The notes: generated by a model from the sequence alone, not told the origin. Shown: positions 12,286 through 24,049, numbered from the stretch's first letter. The stretch is 64,000 nt of DNA from Turritopsis dohrnii (GCA_027922465.2 BQMF02000338.1:62001-126000), one strand, 5' to 3'. Translations and numbers: made by a program.

Positions 12286-14142
12286 ATGTCGAAGAGAACA
12301 TTAGTTGTGAACTGGGTTGGAATCAATGGTGCTGCTAAACACAAGAGAAAGTTGGTATTACGTCCAAACGATAGAAATATTTACATCTGTCCAGTGCAAA
12401 ATTGCCTACACATTGGTTTTAAAAGCAGTCGAGGTTTACGCAAGCATATCGATGTCAAGCATTGTTGGTATTACTATTTTGACGAAGCTCCAGATATCAA
12501 AAGGGAAGAAGTCGAGGCACAACAGCCAATCAGAAAGAAAGTATGTACAGCACACAAGCCTTCCTTTTCTATTAACGATGGTATTGGAAAGACGTTTTGC
12601 AACTGGCTGCGTACACCATGTGGAGGAGGGAAGTCTGAAAAAGAAGCGAAGCAATGTGCACAACGATGTATGAAATTTTTAATGGCTAGTTTTGACGACC
12701 TCGAATCAGAATCGTGTTTAACCGAAGAATTTGTCGATTGTTGCTTGGGTACACCCTCCATCATTATGGACTTCCTTAAAACTCTCGAAGAAGATTGGAA
12801 ACTAAGTTGTTCGGCGTCGTTAAATTACTTAAAATCAATATCAGACATACTTGACTTTCGAAAAGCGAATGGTGTATCCGACAGCACATTACGCTGTTTT
12901 GCGGTCACCGAAGTTTACATACGACGTGGTAAAGAAAATCTGGGAAAGAGAAAGAGACTCGAGTATTCTCGCAACCTGGATTTGGAAACGCTCATTGCTC
13001 GAAACAGTTGGGCGACCTTGGACGAAATGGAAAACGTCATCCCATATCACATCAATCGTTTCCGAGACATCTTGCAAGAATGCAGAGAAGAACGAAACGT
13101 GTCGGCATCTCAACTGGCGTTTGCAACGAGATTTATTGCTACGTATTTATTTGTTCGAGTTAAGTGCTCCAGACCAATGACCTATCAATACTTAACTATA
13201 GAAATGATTAACAAAGCAAAGACCAATGGTGGTTACATCGACCAGAAGGAATTCAAAACTGCCGATAGATATTTATTTGACACTGTGATTCTCGATTCCG
13301 AAACTATGGAGATTCTCGATTTCTATATCCAGTTAGTGCGACCGAAACTAAATCCTAACTGTGACTATTTGCTCGTTACAAACAAGGGAAAGCAGTACAC
13401 CGCGTTCTCGTCAGCCATGAGCGTCCTCGTCCACGAAGCTATTGGCAAATATATACATCCGACTCGCTATCGACAAATTGTGGAGACGGAAAGTGCGGAA
13501 AGACTCAGCCAATCGGAAAGAGAAATCGTTTCACGTGACCAAAAGCACAGTTCTCACGTGGCGAAAGTAGCCTATCAAAAGAGTTTGTCGAGAGACGTTG
13601 CTTCACGCAGCAAGCAATGCATGGAGAAACTGGTTGGAAATAAACGAAAGGAAGTGAGTGCAGGCATGATGGACGTTTTAAGATCAATCAACAACACGGC
13701 GCGTTCCTTCGATCAGCAAGTACTCGAACAAGCCGAAACGATATTGTCGCAACCTTGTAGCAGTTCTTCACCTCAAGTTACTGACGACACGAACGATGAC
13801 GATGATGTTACAATAACAAACACCATTCCGTGCAATCCCGAAAGCAACTGTAATGCCGAAATACCAGTAGATCCAGCATTCCGATCTCGAATAAGTTTCG
13901 ACGTCGATTTAAAAAAGGAAGTCGCTCACGAAAAGTTAAAAGTTTCCTCGAAAGTGAAATTTACAAAAGACGAAGACGTGTTTTTGAGTAGAGGTATTTC
14001 CAAATATGGAAAAGGTCGCTGGAGCCTTATACTTAAGGATTCTGAATACTCGTTTCACCCTTGTCGAAATAAAGACTCACTCCGGATGCGCGCAGAATCT
14101 CTGACATTTAAACGCAACACGAGCCCTTCTGTAAATTTGTAA
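12286..14142 (+). CDS. Tyrosine recombinase with C2H2 zinc finger and Myb/telobox domain
   Basis: One intronless frame of 618 residues. Residues 35-59 form a C2H2 finger (C35, C40, H54, H59). Residues about 230-440 carry the recombinase core: R296 in SRPMTYQYLT as likely first catalytic arginine, a lysine-bearing strand near K321-K324 (KEFKTADRY), HPTR as the H-x-x-R box (H391, R394), then KHSSHVAKVAY with H421/H424 and nucleophile Y430. An acidic linker (about 495-510) precedes a C-terminal Myb/SANT domain at 557-606 (FTKDEDVFLSRGISKYGKG, then RWSLIL, ending SLRMRAESL), closest in pattern to the telobox Myb of TRF proteins. It would cut and rejoin element ends through a 3'-phosphotyrosine link. 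Architecture resembles Crypton-like recombinases, though their usual accessory domain differs. The frame is intact. It is convergent with the small acidic gene and opposite in sense to the helicase. Confidence 0.88.
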   Translation: MSKRTLVVNWVGINGAAKHKRKLVLRPNDRNIYICPVQNCLHIGFKSSRGLRKHIDVKHCWYYYFDEAPDIKREEVEAQQPIRKKVCTAHKPSFSINDGIGKTFCNWLRTPCGGGKSEKEAKQCAQRCMKFLMASFDDLESESCLTEEFVDCCLGTPSIIMDFLKTLEEDWKLSCSASLNYLKSISDILDFRKANGVSDSTLRCFAVTEVYIRRGKENLGKRKRLEYSRNLDLETLIARNSWATLDEMENVIPYHINRFRDILQECREERNVSASQLAFATRFIATYLFVRVKCSRPMTYQYLTIEMINKAKTNGGYIDQKEFKTADRYLFDTVILDSETMEILDFYIQLVRPKLNPNCDYLLVTNKGKQYTAFSSAMSVLVHEAIGKYIHPTRYRQIVETESAERLSQSEREIVSRDQKHSSHVAKVAYQKSLSRDVASRSKQCMEKLVGNKRKEVSAGMMDVLRSINNTARSFDQQVLEQAETILSQPCSSSSPQVTDDTNDDDDVTITNTIPCNPESNCNAEIPVDPAFRSRISFDVDLKKEVAHEKLKVSSKVKFTKDEDVFLSRGISKYGKGRWSLILKDSEYSFHPCRNKDSLRMRAESLTFKRNTSPSVNL

Positions 14143-14203
14143 AGAACGACTATTTGTTATTGCGTTTGAAGGAAATAAGTTATATAAATTAAATCCATTA
14201 AAA

Positions 14204-14706
14204 TCATTTTACATCTTCTTCTTCATCTCCCCCAAAGTATTCTTGAGTGCTAATTTCGGAACAACAACTGTCTTCATTGGTTTCAATACTATCGTCTAAA
14301 TCAACGTAAACGGAATTTCTAAAATATGTTTTGAAATAATGAAAAATACAATACTAGATATGAAACTCACAGGACATGATGTACTCTTCAAGCACATGAT
14401 CGTCGTCCATTGCAATAATCTGTTCGCCTTTTTTGTTGTTTTCTGTAAGATTATTAAAAGAACCTAAGTTAATTATAAATGCAACACCTTTTAAAAAGTC
14501 AAAGACACTAGGGAGTACAGCTAACCTTCTTCATCATCTTCGTCACTGAACTCTTCACTATAAGGCCACCACACCAACCTTTCGGTGAGCTCAGGTGGAG
14601 TTTCCAAAGGGCCCATTAAAATCTCCATAACGTCATCTTCATCGCTGTAAACGTGTATGGGACAGTTTAAAGATTCCATCAAGTCATTTTCGTCGAAATC
14701 ATCCAT
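14204..14706 (-). CDS. Small acidic protein, probably spliced
   Basis: Exon 1 (14706-14526) reads MDDFDENDLMESLNC to EEFSDEDDEE, 60 residues and strongly acidic, followed by a GTTAGC donor. A second exon fits at 14442-14371 (acceptor TTACAG, donor GTGAGT) in phase and encodes NNKKGEQIIAMDDDHVLEEY. A third piece at 14318-14204 is open and equally acidic (YVDLDDSIETNEDS ... GGDEEEDVK, stop 14204-14206). Joining exons 2 and 3 at the obvious sites creates a TAA across the junction, so either the protein ends there (about 84 residues) or another donor is used. I recognise no family. Such acidic proteins often partner DNA-binding proteins, but that is speculation. It is transcribed divergently from the satellite side and convergently with the recombinase. 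Confidence 0.55.
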
Positions 14707-14839
14707 ATTGTTGCGTAGAAATTTTGCAAAGAGAAAGTATAAGTAAGTCTGTCAGAGAATATGCATTGAAAATGATCCAATTCGTTCCTAGGTTACTATA
14801 TTATATTTAGCAAATCATTGACTAAGCAACAAGGGGAGG

Positions 14840-17800
14840 AGTTTGGCATAGTGCCCACCCAGCTGATATTGACTTCTTCATTCAAGAGACAACTATGAAA
14901 TGATGGCCTTGATATGCCAATGTTCTTATTGCGTGCGCAATCTATGAATTATGACATAGACTGTGACCTAAATAAAAGATAACGAGGCTCAACGTGAAAA
15001 CGAGGCTTTTCTTAGTGTTGTAGTGATGGCAACTATCATTGCTTCGTGTTGCCAAAGCACCAGTCAAAGCATTACCTTTATATCTATGGAGCCCGCCATT
15101 TGACAGTGGAGCCCGTCCTGAGCCCGTGAGGAGCCCGTCTTTTTTACAAAGGTTTGACTGTGAGACCGTGAGCCCGTCTTTTTCAGAGAAAGTAAATTTT
15201 CAAAGGTAGATCGTTTAGTCTAGTGATTGAACCTTCTTAAATATGCAGACTATTGATAGAAATACAATTTCTCTGAAAAAGGCGGGCTCACGGGCTCACA
15301 GTCAAACCCTTGTAAAAAAGACGGGCTCCATACGGGCTCAGGAAGGGCTCCAAGGCAAAATCACGGGCTCCACTTTAATCAGCTGATTTTGACTTCTTTA
15401 TTCAAAAGACAACTCTGAAATGGTGGCCTTGATATGCCAATGTTCTTATTGCGTGCGCAATCTATGAATTATGACATAGACTGTGACCGAAATAAACAAT
15501 AACGAGGCTCAACGTGAAAACGAGGCTTTTGTTAGTGTTGTAGTGATGGCAACTATCATTGCTTCGTGTTGCCAAAGCACCAGTCAAAGCATTACCTTTA
15601 TATCTATGGAGCCCGCCATTTGACAGTGGAGCCCGTCCTGAGCCCGTGAGGAGCCCGTCTTTTTTACAAAGGTTTGACTGTGAGCCCGTGAGCCCGTCTT
15701 TCTCAGAGAAAGTAAATTTTCAAAGGTAGATCGTTTAGTCTAGTGATTGAACCTTCTTTAATATGTAGACTATTGATAAACATATAATTCCTCTGAAAAA
15801 GGCGGGCTCACGGGCTCACAGTCAAACCTTTGTTGAAAAGACGGGCTCCGACGGGCTCCGACGGGCTCCAATGGCAAAATAGCGGGCTCCACATAAATCA
15901 GCTGTTATGGACTTCTTTATTCAAGAAAAGGTTTCCAAGGCATTGCCTTGATTACCTTGAGCACTTTGAGCAGTCTATGGTATATTGGTTAGCCTGAATG
16001 GCACCCAGAAACAAAGAGAGGTTATAAAATGGAAACGAGGCTTTGATGTCGAAAGTTGCCATGTCAACGGGTTGTGCCTAGTGTAGACACTTCACTAAAA
16101 TTCTTATTACGTGCATACAAGAGGAGCCCGTCATTCTTCATTGGAGCCCGTGTGAGCCCGTGTGAGCCCGTCTTTTTTACAAAGGTTTGACTGTGAGCCC
16201 GTGAGCCCGCCTTTTTGGGTGGAAAGTAAATTTATAAAGGTAGATCATTTAGTCTAGTGATTGAACCTTCTTTAATATGTAGACTATTGATAAACATATA
16301 ATTCCTCTGAAAGAAGGCGGGCTCACGGGCTCACAGTCAAACCTTTGTTGAAAAGACGGGCTCCGACGGGCTCCGATGGGCTCCAATGGCAAAATAGCGG
16401 GCTCCACATAAATCAGCTGTTATGGACTTTTTTATTCAAGAAAAGGTTTTCAAGGCATTGCCTTGATTACCTTGAGCACTTTGCACAGTCTATGGTATAT
16501 CGGTTAGCCTGAATGGCACCCAGAAACAAAGAGAGGTTATAAAATGGAAACGAGGCTTTGATGTCGAAAGTTGCCATGTCAACGGGTTGTGCCTAGTGTA
16601 GACACTTCACTAAAATTCTTATTACGTGCATACAAGAGGAGCCCGTCATTCTTCATTGGAGCCCGTGTGAGCCCGTGTGAGCCCGTCTTTTTTACAAAGG
16701 TTTGACTGTGAGCCCGTGAGCCCGCCTTTTTGGGTGGAAAGTAAATTTATAAAGGTAGATCATTTAGTCTAGTGATTGAACCTTCTTTAATATGTAGACT
16801 ATTGATAAACATATAATTCCTCTGAAAAAGGCGGGCTCACGGGCTCACAGTCAAACCTTTGTTGAAAAGACGGGCTCCGACGGGCTCCGACGGGCTCCAA
16901 TGGCAAAATAGCGGGCTCCACATAAATCAGCTGTTATGGACTTCTTTATTCAAGAAAAGGTTTCCAAGGCATTGCCTTGATTACCTTGAGCACTTTGAGC
17001 AGAATATGGTATATTGGTTAGCCTGAATGGCACCCAGAAACAAAGAGAGGTTATAAAATGGAAACGAGGCTTTGATGTCGAAAGTTGCCATGTCAACGGG
17101 TTGTGCCTAGTGTAGACACTTCACTAAAATTCTTATTACGTGCATACAAGAGGAGCCCGTCATTCTTCATTGGAGCCCGTGTGAGCCCGTGTGAGCCCGT
17201 CTTTTTTACAAAGGTTTGACTGTGAGCCCGTGAGCCCGCCTTTTTGGGTGGAAAGTAAATTTATAAAGGTAGATCATTTAGTCTAGTGATTGAACCTTCT
17301 TTAATATGTAGACTATTGATAAACATATAATTCCTCTGAAAAAGGCGGGCTCACGGGCTCACAGTCAAACCTTTGTTGAAAAGACGGGCTCCGACGGGCT
17401 CCGACGGGCTCCAATGGCAAAATAGCGGGCTCCACATAAATCAGCTGTTATGGACTTCTTTATTCAAGAAAAGGTTTCCAAGGCATTGCCTTGATTACCT
17501 TGAGCACTTTGAGCAGAATATGGTATATTGGTTAGCCTGAATGGCACCCAGAAACAAAGAGAGGTTATAAAATGGAAACGAGGCTTTGATGTCGAAAGTT
17601 GCCATGTCAACGGGTTGTGCCTAGTGTAGACACTTCACTAAAATTCTTATTACGTGCATACAAGAGGAGCCCGTCATTCTTCATTGGAGCCCGTGTGAGC
17701 CCGTGTGAGCCCGTCTTTTTCACAAAGGTTTGACTGTGAGCCCGTGAGCCCGCCTTTTTGGGTGGAAAGTAAATTTATAAAGGTAGATCATTTAGTCTAG

Positions 17801-20250
17801 TGATTGAACCTTCTTTAATATGTAGACTATTGATAAACATATAATTCCTCTGAAAGAAGGCGGGCTCACGGGCTCACAGTCAAACCTTTGTTGAAAAGAC
17901 GGGCTCCGACGGGCTCCGATGGGCTCCAATGGCAAAATAGCGGGCTCCACATAAATCAGCTGTTATGGACTTTTTTATTCAAGAAAAGGTTTTCAAGGCA
18001 TTGCCTTGATTACCTTGAGCACTTTGCACAGTCTATGGTATATCGGTTAGCCTGAATGGCACCCAGAAACAAAGAGAGGTTATAAAATGGAAACGAGGCT
18101 TTGATGTCGAAAGTTGCCATGTCAACGGGTTGTGCCTAGTGTAGACACTTCACTAAAATTCTTATTACGTGCATACAAGAGGAGCCCGTCATTCTTCATT
18201 GGAGCCCGTGTGAGCCCGTGTGAGCCCGTCTTTTTTACAAAGGTTTGACTGTGAGCCCGTGAGCCCGCCTTTTTGGGTGGAAAGTAAATTTATAAAGGTA
18301 GATCATTTAGTCTAGTGATTGAACCTTCTTTAATATGTAGACTATTGATAAACATATAATTCCTCTGAAAGAAGGCGGGCTCACGGGCTCACAGTCAAAC
18401 CTTTGTTGAAAAGACGGGCTCCGACGGGCTCCGATGGGCTCCAATGGCAAAATAGCGGGCTCCACATAAATCAGCTGTTATGGACTTTTTTATTCAAGAA
18501 AAGGTTTTCAAGGCATTGCCTTGATTACCTTGAGCACTTTGCACAGTCTATGGTATATCGGTTAGCCTGAATGGCACCCAGAAACAAAGAGAGGTTATAA
18601 AATGGAAACGAGGCTTTGATGTCGAAAGTTGCCATGTCAACGGGTTGTGCCTAGTGTAGACACTTCACTAAAATTCTTATTACGTGCATACAAGAGGAGC
18701 CCGTCATTCTTCATTGGAGCCCGTGTGAGCCCGTGTGAGCCCGTCTTTTTTACAAAGGTTTGACTGTGAGCCCGTGAGCCCGCCTTTTTGGGTGGAAAGT
18801 AAATTTATAAAGGTAGATCATTTAGTCTAGTGATTGAACCTTCTTTAATATGTAGACTATTGATAAACATATAATTCCTCTGAAAAAGGCGGGCTCACGG
18901 GCTCACAGTCAAACCTTTGTTGAAAAGACGGGCTCCGACGGGCTCCGACGGGCTCCAATGGCAAAATAGCGGGCTCCACATAAATCAGCTGTTATGGACT
19001 TCTTTATTCAAGAAAAGGTTTCCAAGGCATTGCCTTGATTACCTTGAGCACTTTGAGCAGAATATGGTATATTGGTTAGCCTGAATGGCACCCAGAAACA
19101 AAGAGAGGTTATAAAATGGAAACGAGGCTTTGATGTCGAAAGTTGCCATGTCAACGGGTTGTGCCTAGTGTAGACACTTCACTAAAATTCTTATTACGTG
19201 CATACAAGAGGAGCCCGTCATTCTTCATTGGAGCCCGTGTGAGCCCGTGTGAGCCCGTCTTTTTTACAAAGGTTTGACTGTGAGCCCGTGAGCCCGCCTT
19301 TTTGGGTGGAAAGTAAATTTATAAAGGTAGATCATTTAGTCTAGTGATTGAACCTTCTTTAATATGTAGACTATTGATAAACATATAATTCCTCTGAAAA
19401 AGGCGGGCTCACGGGCTCACAGTCAAACCTTTGTTGAAAAGACGGGCTCCGACGGGCTCCGACGGGCTCCAATGGCAAAATAGCGGGCTCCACATAAATC
19501 AGCTGTTATGGACTTCTTTATTCAAGAAAAGGTTTCCAAGGCATTGCCTTGATTACCTTGAGCACTTTGAGCAGAATATGGTATATTGGTTAGCCTGAAT
19601 GGCACCCAGAAACAAAGAGAGGTTATAAAATGGAAACGAGGCTTTGATGTCGAAAGTTGCCATGTCAACGGGTTGTGCCTAGTGTAGACACTTCACTAAA
19701 ATTCTTATTACGTGCATACAAGAGGAGCCCGTCATTCTTCATTGGAGCCCGTGTGAGCCCGTGTGAGCCCGTCTTTTTTACAAAGGTTTGACTGTGAGCC
19801 CGTGAGCCCGCCTTTTTGGGTGGAAAGTAAATTTATAAAGGTAGATCATTTAGTCTAGTGATTGAACCTTCTTTAATATGTAGACTATTGATAAACATAT
19901 AATTCCTCTGAAAGAAGGCGGGCTCACGGGCTCACAGTCAAACCTTTGTTGAAAAGACGGGCTCCGACGGGCTCCGACGGGCTCCAATGGCAAAATAGCG
20001 GGCTCCACATAAATCAGCTGTTATGGACTTCTTTATTCTAGAAAAGGTTTCCAAGGCATTGCCTTGATTACCTTGAGCACTTTGCGCAGTCTATGGTATA
20101 TCGGTTAGCCTGAATGGCACCCAGAAGCAAAGAGAGGTTATAAAATGGAAACGAGGCGTTAGTGTCGAAAATTGCCATGTCAACGGGTTGTGCCTAGTGT
20201 AGACACTTCACTAAAATACTTATTACGTGCATACGAAAGAAGCCCGCCAT
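14840..20250. repeat. Satellite of about ten 515-bp units with internal dyads
   Basis: An anchor (ATGGAGCCCGCC or GAGGAGCCCGTC) recurs at about 15090, 15610, 16121, 16636, 17150, 17664, 18179, 18694, 19208, 19722 and 20235, i.e. spacing of 511-520. Each unit has a left cluster of GAGCCCGT motifs and ACAAAGGTTTGACTGTGAG, a spacer of about 110 bp, then the exact inverse (CTCACAGTCAAACCTTTGT) and ACGGGCTC motifs. The perfect arms are 38 bp and the whole dyad is about 300 bp. The rest of the unit (CAGCTGTTATGGAC ... GTGTAGACACTTCAC) is single copy per unit. The first two units differ outside the dyad. No reading frame spans the units. It looks like an iteron/origin array for the helicase or a binding platform for the recombinase's Myb or zinc finger (inference). 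Confidence 0.92.
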
Positions 20251-20321
20251 TCTACTTTTTAAACTGGAAATGAGACCGAGAGTTTGCATTATGTCGTTCA
20301 GAGAAGTTCCAAGAAGTTTAT

Positions 20322-23300
20322 TTATTCAGTTACAGCTCGATAATCGTCCGTTATTCTGATGTTGCACGTATTTCGGATTGTTTTGATTTTTTCTGTCGTG
20401 GACGGATACATCTTGAGAAACTTCATTACGTCAAATACAAATCGGTTTTCTCCCTTCACACACATCCACGCATCGTACGAAGGTTTTGCTCCTCGATAAA
20501 ATCGCCCTTGATATTTTTCATACCTTTGGCAAAAGCCTAGGTACCGTTTACCAGTGAGTACTTCCCCTGGCGACATATCCATGTCGTTCATCAGAATTCG
20601 TCTCACTTCTCGATAGTACTCTTTCGAATTCACATCACCCAAAGAAAACAGTTTGGTGGATTTGATCGTCACGTCATACGGATCGATTTCACTCTCCTCA
20701 TCAGTGCTTTTTAATAAACGGTATTCCGTTTCGGAATCAACTTCACTTGTTGAGCTTACTATAGACGGAAACAGTTTTTAGATGAAGTGATAAAAGTATG
20801 TGGAAAAGAAGCTACTTGTATTTCTGGAATTTACAGACGATTACCTGTATTTTCCTGATCAGCATTTTTACTTATCGGCAAGGCGTTGCTAACGATCTTA
20901 TTCGACCCTAAATCGTTGTTCACTGTTGATAAAAATGATAATTGGCTTAGAAAACAAAGAACAAAATTGGTCTAGAGAAGCTTTCACGCGTCTTACCCGA
21001 AGTCTGCTTGACTAGATCAAAATATGTATTTGATTCCTGCTGCTCAGAATTTTCTTCAATATTTTCTGAAAATTAAATGAAACAACTTTAATGGTTAACG
21101 TATTTTTAAACAAGCTACACTAATACAAGGCAATATTGAGGGAATGAAGTTCTATATTAAATGTATAACACACCTTCGTTGCAAAGTTTGGACGTTTTTT
21201 GAGCAAGTACATCACACTCTTTTGTCCATCCACTTGGGCCTGCTAGAAAGGTAACAGTCATTATCAATTTTTTGTATGGTAAAAACATTGCAATTCTATC
21301 AACAGGCGGTTAGTTAAAATACCTTCACCATCTTCTGAGCTGTCACTTGCTATTTGGACACGCCGACGTTTGCTTGAAGTTGTTGGCTGATGTTGGTCAT
21401 CGTTTTCTGTCTCTTTATCAAGAAAAATTGAAGAAGTTTATATATGAAAACATTAGGTACACAACGTCTAGCAAGTGTCGAAGTTATTAATACCATACCG
21501 TCGTTAAAACATGTAAAGGCTTCACACATGATGTTATCGTTAATGACGGGCGCCTCTTTCACTTCGACTGGATAAATTGTTGAAAACCCGACGTCTGATA
21601 ACTTCCGTTTTTGATTCGTTGGAATAGCATCAAAATTCCTCCTTCTAACGAAATCGTTGTGTTCCCTAAACGTTAAAACATTTTTTGGAAAGACACGTTT
21701 GGAAAATAGATTAAAGTAACGTCAATAATGGAAATCGTCAATACCTTTCATAAAATCTTTCAATCGGGTCAACTAAATCTATGTTGGAATTGATCAAGTT
21801 GGCCATCCAGCACAGACACTCCATGGCGTTTTCGTACATCCATTGGGGTGCATCGGAAACTTTCTCCTCCAAAGAACGCGTGTGAAAAATCGACAACCGC
21901 CGTTCAACATTTTCCTGCTCAGCACCAAACGACGGCAGTTTGTTGCAGGTCATGTATATTCCCGCCTCGTTTTTTATCATTCGAGGCGTTTTATGCTTCA
22001 CAGATTGTGTAAACGTACCTCCTATGAACGAAAAGAAAGAGACAAGTCGTCATTATCACATCAAACGAACATCCTTAAAAAAGTCTGCAAGTTTTACTAT
22101 GACTGTTATCTACCTTGAAGGAAAACCTTTGCGATGTCACTCGTAAACATGTCATCAGACCACTCGTCAATGAAGATGAGCTGTGTGTCTTCATCTACCA
22201 TCGAGAGACCAAACGTTTTCTCCTTAGAAACACAGGAAACTTTGTTTTTCGGAATCAAACCAAAAAGTACGTTGGCCCACGACGACTTTCCTGAGTCTGA
22301 AGGACCAACAACTACGAGTTTTCGTGTCTTCAGCGGAAGTTGGCCAACCAACAGGCATTGGTAAAACTTGTTGACGAAGTTCACTCTTTCAACAATGTCC
22401 GGAAATGAATTTAGGACCGATGAAGAAAAGTAGCCCCCATCACCCATTCTGGCAGTCGAAAACTCGATGAAACATCGTGGTGAAACGATTCCAATGTCTT
22501 TTTCTCTATCAAGGGGTGTTTTGACGAACTGTCTGCTGGAAAGCTTGAAACATTTCCCGCCAGAAACCTCTATCAAATCCTCATCAAATGAGATTTGCTC
22601 CAACACCTCAAACATATTTGATAACATACTATCGTAATTTGCTTCGCAAAAGCATGAAATTTAAAAGGAACATAAAAAGAAAATACACTGGGCTCACCTG
22701 ACAATAAGTACTCTGCAACATCCTGTTTATCGTTCCCCAGCACTTCACAAGATCTTCTTGAATCGTAGGGATCGTTAATAACATGTTGATATATTCGTCA
22801 ACAGTACACATATATTGATATGAAAATTCACCTTGAAAAAAGAGATCAAGATTCCTGAAGTAGTTTAAATGAAGGAAACTGATAAACATGTTAGTAAAAT
22901 AAAACTATACTTTTGTCAACGCGACAGTAAATGCTTCCCCTATAGAGACTATGTCCCGCCTTTTTCATGCAAACCTGAAGTGCCTTTATTGTCCTACCCA
23001 GCACCGTAGTTGGATGGGAATTTGTCAATTGCACTTGGTTTGATTTGGCTACTAACGTACACTGAAACCCATCTTTGTTCAAGTTGTTTACGGCATTTGT
23101 TAGCGGCCTATTCAAATTGTCGTCAAGGCAAACCAATCGGCATGGATTTTTGTCGAACTTTTTATATCTTTGTGTAGTAGCAAGTGTTTGCCGGTCAAAA
23201 TTACTTTGAGAGGTGCACAAACAATGCAGAACGCTCTCACGCATTAGGCCAACAGCATAAGCACTTTTGTGGTCCTATATATACATATGCATATGTAGAC

Positions 23301-24005
23301 TATAATGCTGACAATGGAATGAAAATATATATGTGCAAAAAAGAACGAACTTGCCTTAACGACAACCTTTAGTTGCTTCAACAGGTTTTCTTTGAAATCG
23401 TCCGTCGAGGACTTCAACCGAATCTGAAAAACACGAAATGAGAACGTTATTCCATAAGACATTACGGATACAATCAGGTGACTCAGCAAAAATTCTACCT
23501 GAGTAATATCTGCTTCGAAATTATTGTCGTGCATGGCTGTTACTAAGTTGGCTTGGTCAACACCACAACCAACTATAAAGTAAGCTATAGAAGGTCTAAC
23601 AGTTTGACATGCGTTGCCTCGTGTGGAATGTTCGTTGGTAGTAGTACCAGTGACGCAGGATATGAAAAACACCACACCCTCTATTTCTTCGACAACTTTG
23701 TCAACAGCAAGTCGTTTGTTCGCTATAAGCTTTTTAGCATTGTCGATGTCCTTGTTCCAAGTTGCCCGAATACAGGCAACTGAACATTTTTCTGGAACCT
23801 AACAATAAATGCAGTGGATTGAGGAATAGAAATAAGGAAAAAAGCACTGGAAAAACCTATGTGAAATAACCAAAAAAACCAAAACAAAAATAATACGATC
23901 AATAAAAAATCAATAAATAAGTGTTATACTTACTGCCGCAATGACGTTTCTCATAAGAGAACTTTCAATTTTTTTTGAGTTTAACTGTTTAGAAGGGTTA
24001 CTCAT
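20322..24005 (-). CDS. SF3 helicase (parvovirus NS1-like), about 13 exons
   Basis: Minus-strand exons supported by phase and splice sites: 24005-23934 (start MSNPSKQLN), 23798-23499, 23423-23367, 23235-22911, 22831-about 22712 or 22698, about 22628-22114, 22021-21745, 21665-21499, 21406-21323, 21242-21174, 21065-20997, 20922-20845, 20758-20322. About 860 residues. Walker A is VVGPSDSGKSS, Walker B is LIFIDEW, motif C is YMTCNKLP, and an arginine-finger-like ERRL follows. This order is typical of SF3 hexameric helicases of parvovirus NS1 and papillomavirus E1. Before it, KAGHSLYRGSIYC and the YINMLL region match helicase-linked proteins of cnidarian elements (from memory). The C-terminal part carries KRRRV (nuclear signal), acidic stretches and a basic end. 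No HUH nuclease motif is seen. The exon 5/6 junction is unresolved: the strong GTGAGC donor is out of phase with the visible acceptors, so there is either an unusual site or a lesion. Confidence 0.8.
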
Positions 24006-24049
24006 TATTTCAGCAAAATTTACGCAGTGAACACAATTTTGTCAACTAA

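Noticed and set aside
14840..20250. CRISPR array
   Set aside because: Units are 515 bp and fully repeated with no unique spacers, in a eukaryotic context.
22911..24005. HUH rolling-circle nuclease at the N-terminus of the helicase
   Set aside because: I looked for a His-hydrophobic-His pair and a downstream Tyr-x-x-Lys-type motif in the first about 280 residues and saw none. A diverged fold cannot be excluded by eye.
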